The notes under the pieces are model-generated. The model was not told the origin of the DNA. It did no database searches and saw only the letters and a list, made by a program, of their open reading frames with translations. A DNA stretch of 64,000 nt from Desmonostoc geniculatum HA4340-LM1 (GTDB taxonomy: Bacteria > Cyanobacteriota > Cyanobacteriia > Cyanobacteriales > Nostocaceae), in the NCBI GenBank assembly GCA_019359545.1, contig JAHHHB010000001.1, forward strand, positions 1-64,000, in the 5' to 3' direction. This document shows positions 28,359 through 36,794 of the stretch, in pieces; within the stretch, counting starts at the first letter, position 1, and every line of letters begins with the position of its first letter. Made by a program: the position numbers and the translations under genes.

Positions 28359-29048
28359 TTATGTGAGAGTATTTTCTAGAAAATGATAGGGTGGCAGAGG
28401 TTCGCTCAGTGCCAATTGCCAGTGCGAGCATTGTACTTGCCAGAGGGAAAACAGCTGCGTACTGAGCGTTGAATCGTTACGTTGTGCCAAAAAGTGGATT
28501 TGCCGCACATCTGGCTGTCGAGTTTCACAGATAACGTTTGTATATGTTTTGAGAATTAACTCGTTTAAGAGTTCCCACTGTTGGCATTGTTGTGTTTGAA
28601 ATGCTTGCTGTGTTTGGTAGCGTTGTTTTTTCGCTAATAAATAGGCTTTTCCCCTAGCATCAATAGTTTCAGAATCGTCAAGTAAAGAACAGGGTGTCAT
28701 TTTTAAAGTGTACTCAACGTTGTCTGCTAGCTGAGTTAGGGCTTCTAGATATTGCTCTTGCTGCTTTTCTAGATGATTCAGCAGTTTTTCTTGCGAGGTA
28801 AAACCCCTCCCAAAGCGTAGGGGAAGAAGGGGAGTTTGTTGAAAAAGTTCTCGAATTACGCGATCGTGGTTTAATACAGCTTGAAGTAAACGCTCATCCG
28901 TTGCCTGTATTGCCTCCAGTGAGATTTCTGGCTCTACGATCGCAGCTAAACCAGAAGAGTAAACGAGTTCAATATTCCTTTCCATCCCGAAGGGTAGAAC
29001 AAGTGGTGATGCGGTGGGGGCTAGAAGAGCATAGGCGTATATTGACAT
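28359..29048 (-). CDS. GvpL/GvpF family gas vesicle protein
   Basis: 229 aa. The family pattern is present: IYAYALLAPTASP at the start, VYSSGLAAIVEPE, LNHDRVIRELFQQTPLLPLRFGRGFTSQE in the middle (the conserved H, LP and RFG), and a C-terminal ferredoxin-like half. GvpF/L proteins contact GvpA and help nucleate the vesicle. It is a second, diverged family member next to the one at 31421-32170. It could be the gene called gvpL or gvpW elsewhere; I leave the symbol open. The gene precedes gvpA on the same strand. Confidence 0.85.
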   Translation of the reverse strand: MSIYAYALLAPTASPLVLPFGMERNIELVYSSGLAAIVEPEISLEAIQATDERLLQAVLNHDRVIRELFQQTPLLPLRFGRGFTSQEKLLNHLEKQQEQYLEALTQLADNVEYTLKMTPCSLLDDSETIDARGKAYLLAKKQRYQTQQAFQTQQCQQWELLNELILKTYTNVICETRQPDVRQIHFLAQRNDSTLSTQLFSLWQVQCSHWQLALSEPLPPYHFLENTLT

Positions 29049-29117
29049 AAACTTGGGATACTTATTAAGTAATTAAGTCTGTATAAATACTGAAATTCTG
29101 CGTTTTTTGCGGGTGTT

Positions 29118-29152
29118 TAGATCCCCGACTTCTTAAAGAAGTCGGGGATCTA
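29118..29152. repeat. Perfect hairpin between the AAA+ and GvpL/F genes
   Basis: 17-bp arms starting TAGATCCCCGACTTCTT meet at a single central A. A related but imperfect CCCGACTTCT hairpin is near 47732. There is no T-run, so it is more likely a dispersed repeat or an mRNA-stabilising stem than a terminator. Confidence 0.7.
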
Positions 29153-29177
29153 TAAGCCCTCATAATACGATGAACCA

Positions 29178-31001
29178 CTATTGAGATTGATGCTGATTCG
29201 CAAGCATTTGGTATGTAACTTGGAAATCATCATTTGTAATCTGAATCAAGCTGGAGTCGCTTAATCCCTGGGCGCGGTATCTACGAATTGCGCTTAAAGC
29301 AGCTTGATTGCTCAATAAAGCCAAGTCTGCGCCGTTCCAACCCTCGGTAACTGTCGCCCAGGTTTCTAAATCGACATCAACCAGGGGACGATCTAGATTG
29401 TGAACTCCTAAAATCGCTAATCGGCTGGCTCGATCTGGGAGATCGATTTTGATTTGTAAGTCCAATCTTCCGGCTCTGAGCAAGGCAGGATCGATCACTT
29501 CTGGACGATTGGTTGCTCCTACTAACAGTACTTTCGGGCATTCATGCAACCCATCGAGTTCGGTGAGTAGTTGACCGACAACGCGATCGCTAACTCCAGA
29601 ATCACCAGTGAATCTTCCCCGTGCTGGTGCTAAGGTATCAATTTCATCTATAAACACAACGCAAGGAGCTGCTTGCCGAGCTTTGCGAAAGAGTTCTCTG
29701 ACTGCCTGTTCTGCGGCACCTACCCATCGGCTGAGTAATTCCGGGCCATTCACAGCAATAAAGTTGGCTCTAGCCTGGGAAGCGATCGCTTTTGCCAGTA
29801 AAGTTTTTCCCGTTCCCGGCGGCCCCCACAACAGAATCCCACGGGGAGGCTTGGCTTTGGTTTGCTCGTATAGTTCGGGATAAAGGAGTGCGCCTTCCAC
29901 AGATTCTTGAAGTTTTTGTTTAACATCATCCAAACCACCAATGTCATCCCAACTGACACTAGGTACTTCAATTGCTACATCCCTGAGAACTGAGGGTTTT
30001 ATCTCCTTAATTGCTTCGAGAAAATCCTGCTGCATAACAGTCATGTTCTCAGGAATCGGACTGTTGAGGGAAGGGACTTGACGACGCAGGGCAATGTAGG
30101 CTGCTTTTTGACAAAGAGCTTTGATATCGGCACCGACAAAACCAACGGCCAAATCGGCGATCGCTCCTAAATCAACCGCAGTCTCCAAGGGCATGGCACT
30201 TGTTAAAATCGTCAGAATTTCCAATCGTCCATTGCGATCGGGAACCCGAAACTGAACTTCGCGATCGAAGCGTCCCGGACGACGCAGCGCCGGATCGAGA
30301 TGATCGGGACGATTTGTTGCCGCTAATACAATTACGCCCTCGGTTTTGGCAAACCCATCCATTAACCCAAGCAACTGCGCCACTAGTCTTTTTTCAACTT
30401 CACCTTCCACTTGACTGCGATCTGGGGCGAGACTGTCAATTTCATCAATAAATATCAGACAGGGAGCAGAACGAGTTGCTTTCTCAAAAATGCTTCGCAA
30501 ACGAGCTTCTGCTTCCCCGTAATACTTGCTCATCACCTCTGGACCATTGATGGCAATGTAGTTTAACTCCAACTCTTCTGCCAAAACACGGGCTGTTAAA
30601 GTTTTTCCCGTACCGGGCGGGCCAACAAGCAAAACCCCACGCGGAGGCTCTAACCCTAATTTCACCAATAAGTCTGGACGTTTAAGTGGAATTTCAACTA
30701 ACTCTCTGATTTCTTGGAGAACATCAGCCAAGCCGCCGATACCTTGCCAAGAAGTTTTTGAGTTCGTCCGAGCTGATGGGGGAGTGACATCAGCATCATC
30801 CATTGGTGTAGTGCCAACGGTGGAATTGGATCTGACTCGGCTGGAATTATTTGTTCTCGGAATATTGCCTTGCCGGGGAATACTACTGAGATTATGAGAG
30901 CGAATTTGAATAGAAGTTTTTAATTCGCCTTTTTCTGCTTTTTCTTCTAAAGCTTTGGCAATTTCTAATAGCTGTTCAAATCCTTTAAATATGTCGTCCA
31001 T
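29178..31001 (-). CDS. Two-domain AAA+ ATPase of the CDC48/VCP class in the gvp locus
   Basis: 607 aa. An N-terminal region (1-85) has one helix (FEQLLEIAKALEEKAEKGE) and a Ser/Asn-rich linker. AAA domain 1 has Walker A GPPGTGKT (127-134) and Walker B LIFIDEID; AAA domain 2 has Walker A at about 391-398 and VVFIDEID. The double ring and the GGL, NRPD and PGR motifs fit CDC48/VAT proteins. Neither ClpX-type nor protease domains are present. It lies between GvpF and GvpL/F genes on the same strand, so it likely remodels or disassembles vesicle proteins. That role is inference. The short helix in place of the CDC48 N-domain may be a vesicle-specific adaptor. Confidence 0.85.
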   Translation of the reverse strand: MDDIFKGFEQLLEIAKALEEKAEKGELKTSIQIRSHNLSSIPRQGNIPRTNNSSRVRSNSTVGTTPMDDADVTPPSARTNSKTSWQGIGGLADVLQEIRELVEIPLKRPDLLVKLGLEPPRGVLLVGPPGTGKTLTARVLAEELELNYIAINGPEVMSKYYGEAEARLRSIFEKATRSAPCLIFIDEIDSLAPDRSQVEGEVEKRLVAQLLGLMDGFAKTEGVIVLAATNRPDHLDPALRRPGRFDREVQFRVPDRNGRLEILTILTSAMPLETAVDLGAIADLAVGFVGADIKALCQKAAYIALRRQVPSLNSPIPENMTVMQQDFLEAIKEIKPSVLRDVAIEVPSVSWDDIGGLDDVKQKLQESVEGALLYPELYEQTKAKPPRGILLWGPPGTGKTLLAKAIASQARANFIAVNGPELLSRWVGAAEQAVRELFRKARQAAPCVVFIDEIDTLAPARGRFTGDSGVSDRVVGQLLTELDGLHECPKVLLVGATNRPEVIDPALLRAGRLDLQIKIDLPDRASRLAILGVHNLDRPLVDVDLETWATVTEGWNGADLALLSNQAALSAIRRYRAQGLSDSSLIQITNDDFQVTYQMLANQHQSQ

Positions 31002-31012
31002 TGATTTTACTT

Positions 31013-31307
31013 AGAGGTTGTTTGAAAAGTGTTTCACTGTGATTTTGGGCACTTTTAGATCCCCCCTAACCCCCCTTAATCCCCCCTTTACAAGGGGGGA
31101 AACCGGAAAATCTAGTTCCCTCCCCTTGTAAAGGGGAGAAACCGGAAAATCTAGTTCCCTCCCCTTTACAAGGGGAGGGTTAGGGTGGGGTAATTCAATG
31201 ACTGGTAGTGATTCCATAACTTGTGCGTACACCGTAGCTTTACAAGGGGGATTTGGGGGGTTCTAGAACGTTTTGCTATCGACAAGAGGACTTTTCAAAC
31301 ATCCTCT
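31013..31307. repeat. 295-bp MITE-like element inside the gvp operon
   Basis: The ends AGAGGTTGTTTGAAAAGT (31013-31030) and its near complement (31290-31307) match at 17 of 18 bases. The interior has C-rich/G-rich pairing blocks, including a direct duplication of the GGGAGAAACCGGAAAATC type. It ends 12 bp before the AAA+ start codon and so replaces that gene's normal leader. Confidence 0.7.
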
Positions 31308-31420
31308 TAAATAAAAGGTAGAGAAAAATTTAATTGAAAATTAAATTTCCCCAAAAATTAAAAGTTTCAATAATTTTTGATTTTCAATTTTTATTGCTGT
31401 TCAACAGGGAAAGGAATTAA

Positions 31421-32170
31421 TCAATTGGAAGTGGATAATCGCAGACGAGCAAAGTTATACGGGGCAGTGAAATTGTTGTAACGAATTCGCAAACGGTTTT
31501 CAAATTGACGATCGAGTGCTTCAACGTGTTCGCTAAATTGTGATTCTGCTTCCCAAGGAATTAGGTAGGCTGAATTGTAGATCATTGTGTCCATTTGGGG
31601 AGTATTTTCCACTACATCGATCGCAATGGAGTTGAGCGTGCCTTGAAATATGTCTATGATGCCTTGTTTGCGATCGCTCATTCCCTGTTCGATGGTTTGC
31701 CCTATTTGGATTACCCGCTCCATACTCAGGGGTTGGCCTACTAGCTTATCCCTTTCGGTTTTGAGATTTGGGTGTTCTGCCAATAGTCCCTGAATTTCTG
31801 CCTCGGTATCCCAAAAAACTTTGATACTAACTTCTCGGCAACCCGATAACTTCGCAAGCAATTGCGTCAATTCTTCTTGATGAGGACGAATTAATTGCTC
31901 TGAAACCTTTTCCCAACTGGAAACCAAAAGTCCAAATTGCACGGGCAGTAAATAGCGATCGCCTCCTTGCATGATCTCCTCAAGGACTTTTTCATGACTT
32001 AACAGGTTACGACGGCTGGCCAAATAACGCTCTTGCTGTGCTTCCGAGTAGATGACTGCAAAATCATCCAAAATTTTAATTTGTACCGGTTGCCGATCTA
32101 AGCCCTCTAAATTTAAATTTTGTGGAGCAGGCAACGTCAAAATTCCATAAATGTAAAAGCCATAACTCAT
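31421..32170 (-). CDS. gvpF: Gas vesicle protein GvpF/GvpL family
   Basis: 249 aa. It strongly resembles cyanobacterial GvpF: FYIYGILTLPAPQ, LEGLDRQPVQIKILDDFAVIYSEA, YLASRRNLLSHEKVLEEIM, LLPVQFGLLV, and the C-terminal RLRIRYNNFTAPYNFARL. It binds GvpA and is essential for assembly in species studied. It lies downstream of gvpK after a small mobile element (32208-32362) and upstream of the AAA+ gene after a larger one (31013-31307), so transcription must pass two repeats. Confidence 0.93.
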   Translation of the reverse strand: MSYGFYIYGILTLPAPQNLNLEGLDRQPVQIKILDDFAVIYSEAQQERYLASRRNLLSHEKVLEEIMQGGDRYLLPVQFGLLVSSWEKVSEQLIRPHQEELTQLLAKLSGCREVSIKVFWDTEAEIQGLLAEHPNLKTERDKLVGQPLSMERVIQIGQTIEQGMSDRKQGIIDIFQGTLNSIAIDVVENTPQMDTMIYNSAYLIPWEAESQFSEHVEALDRQFENRLRIRYNNFTAPYNFARLRLSTSN

Positions 32171-32207
32171 AAGAATGTATTACCAAGAAGAATGTAGATA
32201 AAAAAGT

Positions 32208-32362
32208 TGGCGTTGCTGAATCAGAATATGAAATGCCAAAATATTATTTTTTCTTTGTACCTTTGCGCCTTTGCGCGGCAGTCGCTTCAAGTCGGGGAAC
32301 CCCCCCAACGCGCTGCCTTGCCTTTGCGTGAGTTAGATTCATATTTTCAATCAGTAATGCCA
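32208..32362. repeat. 155-bp MITE with 6-bp target duplication at the end of gvpK
   Basis: The inverted ends TGGCGTTGCTGAATCAGAAT (left, continuing to 32232) and 32338-32362 match at about 20 of 25 bases. AAAAGT flanks both sides (32202-32207 and 32363-32368), a convincing target-site duplication. The right duplication includes the last base of the gvpK stop codon. The interior contains the TTTGCGCCTTTGCG motif and a nested CGGCAGTCGCTTCAAG block. Confidence 0.8.
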
Positions 32363-32367
32363 AAAAG

Positions 32368-32802
32368 TTACAGTGGTTTAGAAGTGAGTACTAATCTTAA
32401 CTTGGCATGAACTAAGCTTAACTGAGCCAGTCCTAAGTCCAAGTCACCTTCAACTACCACACCCGTATTTAATAGGCGATCGAGAAGTTCTAAAATAGAG
32501 GGTTGACTAGAGGTTTCACCGGGGTAATATCCTCCAGATTGGGGAAGTAAAGTTCCTATTTCACCCAAGTTAATATTCAAATCGCTTGGGTCAATATCAA
32601 ATACCTCGCAAAGCTGAATAACTTGTTGTTCTAGCTGTCGCAGACTTTCGGCAGCTCGATCTAACTCATAGTCGCTGAGGTTGCCAGCATCCATGCGCCG
32701 AATCACCTGAGCTTCCATGAGTTGGCGTATCAGTTCAACAACCGTCAGTAATAACGGTGCTAAACCTGAATCGGAACCTTTTGATTTGCTAATCGCCTGC
32801 AT
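32368..32802 (-). CDS. gvpK: Gas vesicle protein GvpK
   Basis: 144 aa, within the usual range. Motifs: APLLLTVVELIRQLMEAQVIRRMDAGNLSD, AAESLRQLEQQVIQLCEVFDI, DLNINLGEIGTLLP and the closing LLDRLLNTGVVVEGDLDLGLAQLSLVHAKLRLVL, which is GvpA-like. The start overlaps the 3' end of gvpJ by 14 bp, so translation is probably coupled. A mobile element sits directly after the stop codon. Confidence 0.95.
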   Translation of the reverse strand: MQAISKSKGSDSGLAPLLLTVVELIRQLMEAQVIRRMDAGNLSDYELDRAAESLRQLEQQVIQLCEVFDIDPSDLNINLGEIGTLLPQSGGYYPGETSSQPSILELLDRLLNTGVVVEGDLDLGLAQLSLVHAKLRLVLTSKPL

Positions 32803-33136
32803 TCTGATGATGAATAGGATTGAGTGCTTTGAGCGATCGCAGTTCTGTTTCTAGACTGGCAACACGCTCTTGAAGTTGTTGATTAGTTGTTAATAAGGTG
32901 CGAGTTTGACTATTAAGATAGGGGTCGCTCTCCCACCAATTAATTCCAATCTCTTTGGCTTTATCAACAGAAGAAATCAACAAACGAATCCGAATGTTGA
33001 GCAATTCTGTGGAGCCTACGGAAATAGAAATATCTCCTGCTATAACAATGCCTTTATCCAGAACCCGTTCGAGAATATCTGCCAAGGTAGAACCTTGAGT
33101 TGCTGTAATAACTCCTCGGTTAGTATTAGTACTCAT
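32789..33136 (-). CDS. gvpJ: Gas vesicle protein GvpJ (GvpA paralogue)
   Basis: 115 aa. The GvpA-like core [20 protein letters not shown] and [20 protein letters not shown] is followed by a longer helical tail ([20 protein letters not shown]). GvpJ is a minor shell or tip protein. ATGA overlap with gvpN (4 bp) and 14-bp overlap with gvpK show a tight gvpN-J-K unit. Confidence 0.95.
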   Translation of the reverse strand: MSTNTNRGVITATQGSTLADILERVLDKGIVIAGDISISVGSTELLNIRIRLLISSVDKAKEIGINWWESDPYLNSQTRTLLTTNQQLQERVASLETELRSLKALNPIHHQNAGD

Positions 33137-34308
33137 TTGTTTATTAAATGGCCAGAATCAAAAGCAACTGTTTGTGATATGCTCGGCGGCTCGGCATTGC
33201 CCTGCATTTGTACTAATACTCCCTGTTCCCTGAGAGACTTGAGTGCAGCTACAATTTGACTGCGATCGATCCCTAATTCTGCTGCCAAATCAGAGAAACG
33301 CCTTCCTGGAGACTTGCACAGGTAGTTATAGACTTCATGCTCGTAAGGTACTCGTTGTTCCAGTGCAATTTGATTTTGGCTGTCTGGTATTATCTCTTCT
33401 GCCGGCTGAGATTGAGTGTTTGTACTACGATACAATTCACGCAAAACCTCTTCCAGTAGCCGAGTTGCTTCCATACGAGGTTGATTTGTGCGAGTAAGCA
33501 GGATATCGGCACAAATATCTTGGAAGTTAGGCTCTTCAAAGTTTACGGAAATTTCGTGTTCGTGGCAGACTCTAGCAATCATCAGACAGGAACGTAAGCC
33601 ACCGCCTTGCCCAGAGCCAGAACGACTCCAAAACATCCGCACTAAGCGCACGATTTTGTCTGCTTTGTCGGAATCTATGCCTGTTTTCTGAACTACAATT
33701 TCCTGCTGAGTCAATTCATCAGGTGGAGGCATATCGATGGTAATAACACGATCCATCAAAGCATCCTGAGTTGCATGAACTCCACAATACTCTTGAGGAT
33801 TTGATGTTAAGATTGCCCGAAACTGGGGATGAACCCGGATATACTCGGCTCGATGTTGGTTTGTTGGCAATACTAACAACCTCTCCTCAAGTACCGAGAG
33901 TAAAACGTTATTTACCTCCGGGTGCGATCGATTGAATTCGTCGTAAACCAGCGTAAATCCTTCTTTACAAGCTAGGGTTAATCGGGCATCAACCCAGTGT
34001 TGTCGCAGTTCATCTTCAACTTTCACAACGCTGTGGATGAAGTTATCAACAACCTTTTTGCGGGTGTAACCTAATTGATTACCAATCAAGTCTGAGGTTT
34101 TAAACTCATCATCTCCAAATAACAGGATGATAGGCTGGTTGAGCAAATCAGCTAGATGCATTGCCAGAGTAGTTTTTCCGACTCCGGCGGCACCACGTAA
34201 ATGTACCGAAAAACCTGATTGTAGATAGCGCAAAGCACGTTGAGCGACGCGTTGAATAGCAGGGGTATTGACAAATCGCTGGGGAGATGCATTTAATACT
34301 GTTGTCAA
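33133..34308 (-). CDS. gvpN: Gas vesicle MoxR-type ATPase GvpN with C-terminal winged helix
   Basis: 391 aa. It has an AAA+ core (about 15-275) with Walker [10 protein letters not shown] (39-47), Walker [10 protein letters not shown], and sensor [22 protein letters not shown], typical of GvpN. In some species GvpN works with GvpC in vesicle enlargement. Residues about 318-375 form a winged-helix-like tail ([20 protein letters not shown], then [19 protein letters not shown]) not needed for the MoxR fold. It is the first gene of the minus-strand gvp unit and divergent from gvpG. Confidence 0.93.
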   Translation of the reverse strand: MTTVLNASPQRFVNTPAIQRVAQRALRYLQSGFSVHLRGAAGVGKTTLAMHLADLLNQPIILLFGDDEFKTSDLIGNQLGYTRKKVVDNFIHSVVKVEDELRQHWVDARLTLACKEGFTLVYDEFNRSHPEVNNVLLSVLEERLLVLPTNQHRAEYIRVHPQFRAILTSNPQEYCGVHATQDALMDRVITIDMPPPDELTQQEIVVQKTGIDSDKADKIVRLVRMFWSRSGSGQGGGLRSCLMIARVCHEHEISVNFEEPNFQDICADILLTRTNQPRMEATRLLEEVLRELYRSTNTQSQPAEEIIPDSQNQIALEQRVPYEHEVYNYLCKSPGRRFSDLAAELGIDRSQIVAALKSLREQGVLVQMQGNAEPPSISQTVAFDSGHLINK

Positions 34309-34520
34309 GCTCTAAGTACCTCCTCAATAGGAATTTTATAAAAAAGTAATTTTTCGCACATCTGATATATAAAATACGGATGTCAATAAGCCTTAACTGG
34401 ACTCAAATCCCACGCATTTTGGCATCAACACAAGACTAGTAATGTTTAATATTTATGTCATCAGCATGATTACGGTCTTGCGAGGACAGCTTTAATTAAT
34501 CCACACGAGTGTAAACTGAT

Positions 34521-34772
34521 ATGGTTCTGCGTTTCTTACTATTACCGATTACCGGCCCATTAATGGGGGTAACGTGGCTTGGGGAAAAAATTTTAGAACA
34601 AGCGAGTACTGAAATTGATGATAAGGAAAATCTCAGCAAGCAGCTTCTTGCACTGCAACTTGCTTTTGATATGGGAGAAATTCCGGAAGAAGAGTTTGAA
34701 ATTCAGGAAGAAGCCCTTTTATTAGCGATTCTGGAAGCAGAAAAGCAAGAACGCGATCGGACACAAGAGTAG
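34521..34772 (+). CDS. gvpG: Gas vesicle protein GvpG
   Basis: 83 aa. It opens MVLRFLLLPITGPLMGVTWL and continues with helices rich in Glu (GEIPEEEFEIQEEALLLAIL), the normal GvpG pattern; GvpG is a small assembly factor that acts with GvpF/L. It is the only recognisable gvp gene on the plus strand, divergent from gvpN across a 212-bp gap that must hold both promoters. No strong Shine-Dalgarno precedes the ATG. Confidence 0.93.
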   Translation: MVLRFLLLPITGPLMGVTWLGEKILEQASTEIDDKENLSKQLLALQLAFDMGEIPEEEFEIQEEALLLAILEAEKQERDRTQE

Positions 34773-35274
34773 TAGATCTCTTGCAAAATTATTTTATGGT
34801 AAATTAGAAGACTTTGGCTTGGTTAAACTTACCTATGCGATACGAGCAAACAAAAAAGCTATCATTACTTTGGCTTGCTCCAGCAACAGATAGAATGCGA
34901 CAACCCAACGAGAATTTTGAATTACCTTTTAATTGACCTAAAGCTTAAAGACTATTCGTTCTTGCCCGAATATTAATATGTCTCCCATATACCATAATAA
35001 CCCCAAAATCTTGAATTACCCCGAATTAAATATTTATACGGGAAAATCCCATATAATGGGCGGATATTGATGATATGCTCAGTATTTATATTATCGTTAG
35101 ATTGCCTCTAATGCTTTCCCTACTTGAATCGCTAAGTATGATATAGGGAAAGTTTTCCGAGAATAAATAGTTAAACGCTGTTCAATCAATATCTCTTAAA
35201 AAAGCGACTTAAATGGCAATAAACTTGGAGAATGCTAAGGTGCTGACAATTCAAACTACTAGAGGAGATTCATT
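34773..35274. other. Intergenic region, no clear gene
   Basis: AT-rich. A 33-codon frame from 34834 (MRYEQTKKLS...) has no Shine-Dalgarno and no clear relatives. TAGATCTCTTGCA near 34774 resembles one end of the 123-259 element. The Shine-Dalgarno of the next gene (GAGGAG, about 35261) is strong. Confidence 0.45.
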
Positions 35275-36246
35275 ATGGAAGGTCAATCCATACCACAGCT
35301 ACCTATAGATCCTGGAGATCTAATCTTTGCACCGCGTATTCTGGCTGAACGGGCAATCAATCAAAAAGTTCCTTTGTACATCGGTTTTATTGGACAGCCT
35401 GTGTCTGATTTGATAGAGTACGCAACAGACAGCTTTGTCCAACGATATGAGTACGGCTCTATGTACTGGAAACGGGAGACAAAAGCACTTTGTGTCTACG
35501 GTGGAATCTATCAACACTACCAGTCTCTTGGAAGCGAGGGAAGTTGGCTTGGCTATCCGGTTACAGACGAGACTGATTTTTCAGAGAATGGAAGAATAAG
35601 TGTCTTTGAGCGCGGTGCAATTTATTGGTGGCCTGACACTGGAGCTATCGAACTGAATGATCTGGTCGTTAATTACACTGGTCTTGTGTGTTTTGGTGAA
35701 ACTACCGAATTATCAAGCGCCGACGAACCTTATGTTGCGATGGGAATAATTACCCCAGCCGGAACTTTGGAACTGCGAAGCCAGATATACGAGGATGTCG
35801 ATGCTGGCGAAAGCCGACCGGATCTTATTGAGATCTATCGGGGAAAGCCTTGTGGATTAACTGTCAGCGTTCTTCTCATGGAACACGACCTAGGCGACCC
35901 GAACAAATACAAGGAGGTAGTGGGAGCCGCTGTCAGAACAGCCGCCCCAGGCTTAGTTTCACTCATTAAGGTTATCCCAGTAATCGGACCAATCCTTGCA
36001 CCTGTGGCGGGACCGATCTACGATGCAATTTCTCCAAAGATTACTGAAATACTGAATGAAACGCTTGGTACTGGAGACGACAAAATCGGTGAAACAACAC
36101 TCATCATCACTGCCAAACAAATGGTCGTTCTCGCTGGACGAACTCGAAACTCGGAAGAAAGGGGCGTTAGTTTCAAGTTAGCCACGCCCTTACTTAGTGA
36201 CGGTGACGGTTCCTATAAGCTTTATTTTGGACTTGATCGCACATGA
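35275..36246 (+). CDS. LGFP-repeat protein of unknown function
   Basis: 323 aa, no signal peptide. Two LGFP-type repeats are visible: IGQPVSDLIEYATDSFVQRY with YGSMYWKRE (about 40-72), and WLGYPVTDETDFSENGR with ISVFERGAIYWWP (about 91-122). LGFP repeats are usually cell-wall binding or linked to hydrolases. The C-terminal half is different and unrecognised, with a small-residue hydrophobic stretch (about 215-245, PGLVSLIKVIPVIGPILAPV) that might insert into a membrane. AGAGGAG before the ATG supports the start. It interrupts the gas-vesicle locus on the opposite strand to gvpV; its link to vesicles is only positional. Confidence 0.7.
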   Translation: MEGQSIPQLPIDPGDLIFAPRILAERAINQKVPLYIGFIGQPVSDLIEYATDSFVQRYEYGSMYWKRETKALCVYGGIYQHYQSLGSEGSWLGYPVTDETDFSENGRISVFERGAIYWWPDTGAIELNDLVVNYTGLVCFGETTELSSADEPYVAMGIITPAGTLELRSQIYEDVDAGESRPDLIEIYRGKPCGLTVSVLLMEHDLGDPNKYKEVVGAAVRTAAPGLVSLIKVIPVIGPILAPVAGPIYDAISPKITEILNETLGTGDDKIGETTLIITAKQMVVLAGRTRNSEERGVSFKLATPLLSDGDGSYKLYFGLDRT

Positions 36247-36467
36247 TTTGTTAACCCAATATAAGGTACAAAACTAGCAAAGCTGATGTAAACCGAAAAG
36301 TATAACTTGAGATGTTTGCTGTCGGTGGAAACATAATATTGCCGTTTTTACATCACGGGAAAATCCCAAAACCAAGGATGAAAAAGGTTTTTTCCCTACA
36401 CTCCACACTCTACACCCTACAACCTTTTTCAAGTTAGGAGGGAAGAGATTTTCTTGTGAAGGATTAC

Positions 36468-36749
36468 TTAGTATTCCAATGTTATGGTGTTGAATTTTGG
36501 TGTATTGTCCTCTAAGTCAGTATTTACTTGCTGATGAGTGTCCTCTTCAGCAATTGTTTGACTATTTAAAATAGCAAGACGCTGCTGAATCTGATGTCGG
36601 CGTACTTCGAGTTTCTCTAGTTCCTGCTCTAAACGCTCTTTTTCCAACATCATTTTGTAAGCATTTAAGTAAACTCTTGCTTGAGAACGTTGAGGAGGCA
36701 TTGAGCTAAGTTTGGCTTGAATTTGTCCACGGTTTGGAGTGCGATGCAT
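36468..36749 (-). CDS. gvpV: Gas vesicle protein GvpV
   Basis: 93 aa. It resembles GvpV of Anabaena: QARVYLNAYKMMLEKERLEQ then a coiled coil with RRHQIQQRLAILNSQ and an ending with EY. GvpV is an accessory gas vesicle protein of poorly known role. It lies 45 bp downstream of the ArsA-like ATPase gene on the same strand, which suggests a two-gene operon and makes that ATPase a likely gas-vesicle factor. Confidence 0.85.
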   Translation of the reverse strand: MHRTPNRGQIQAKLSSMPPQRSQARVYLNAYKMMLEKERLEQELEKLEVRRHQIQQRLAILNSQTIAEEDTHQQVNTDLEDNTPKFNTITLEY

Positions 36750-36794
36750 AATAAATTTCTCTCTGGGTATGAAAGTATTTAGTCTAATTAGTCT

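Noticed and set aside
34834-34935. 33-codon frame starting MRYEQTKKLS
   Set aside because: It faintly resembles a transposase start, but is too short and lacks any further support.
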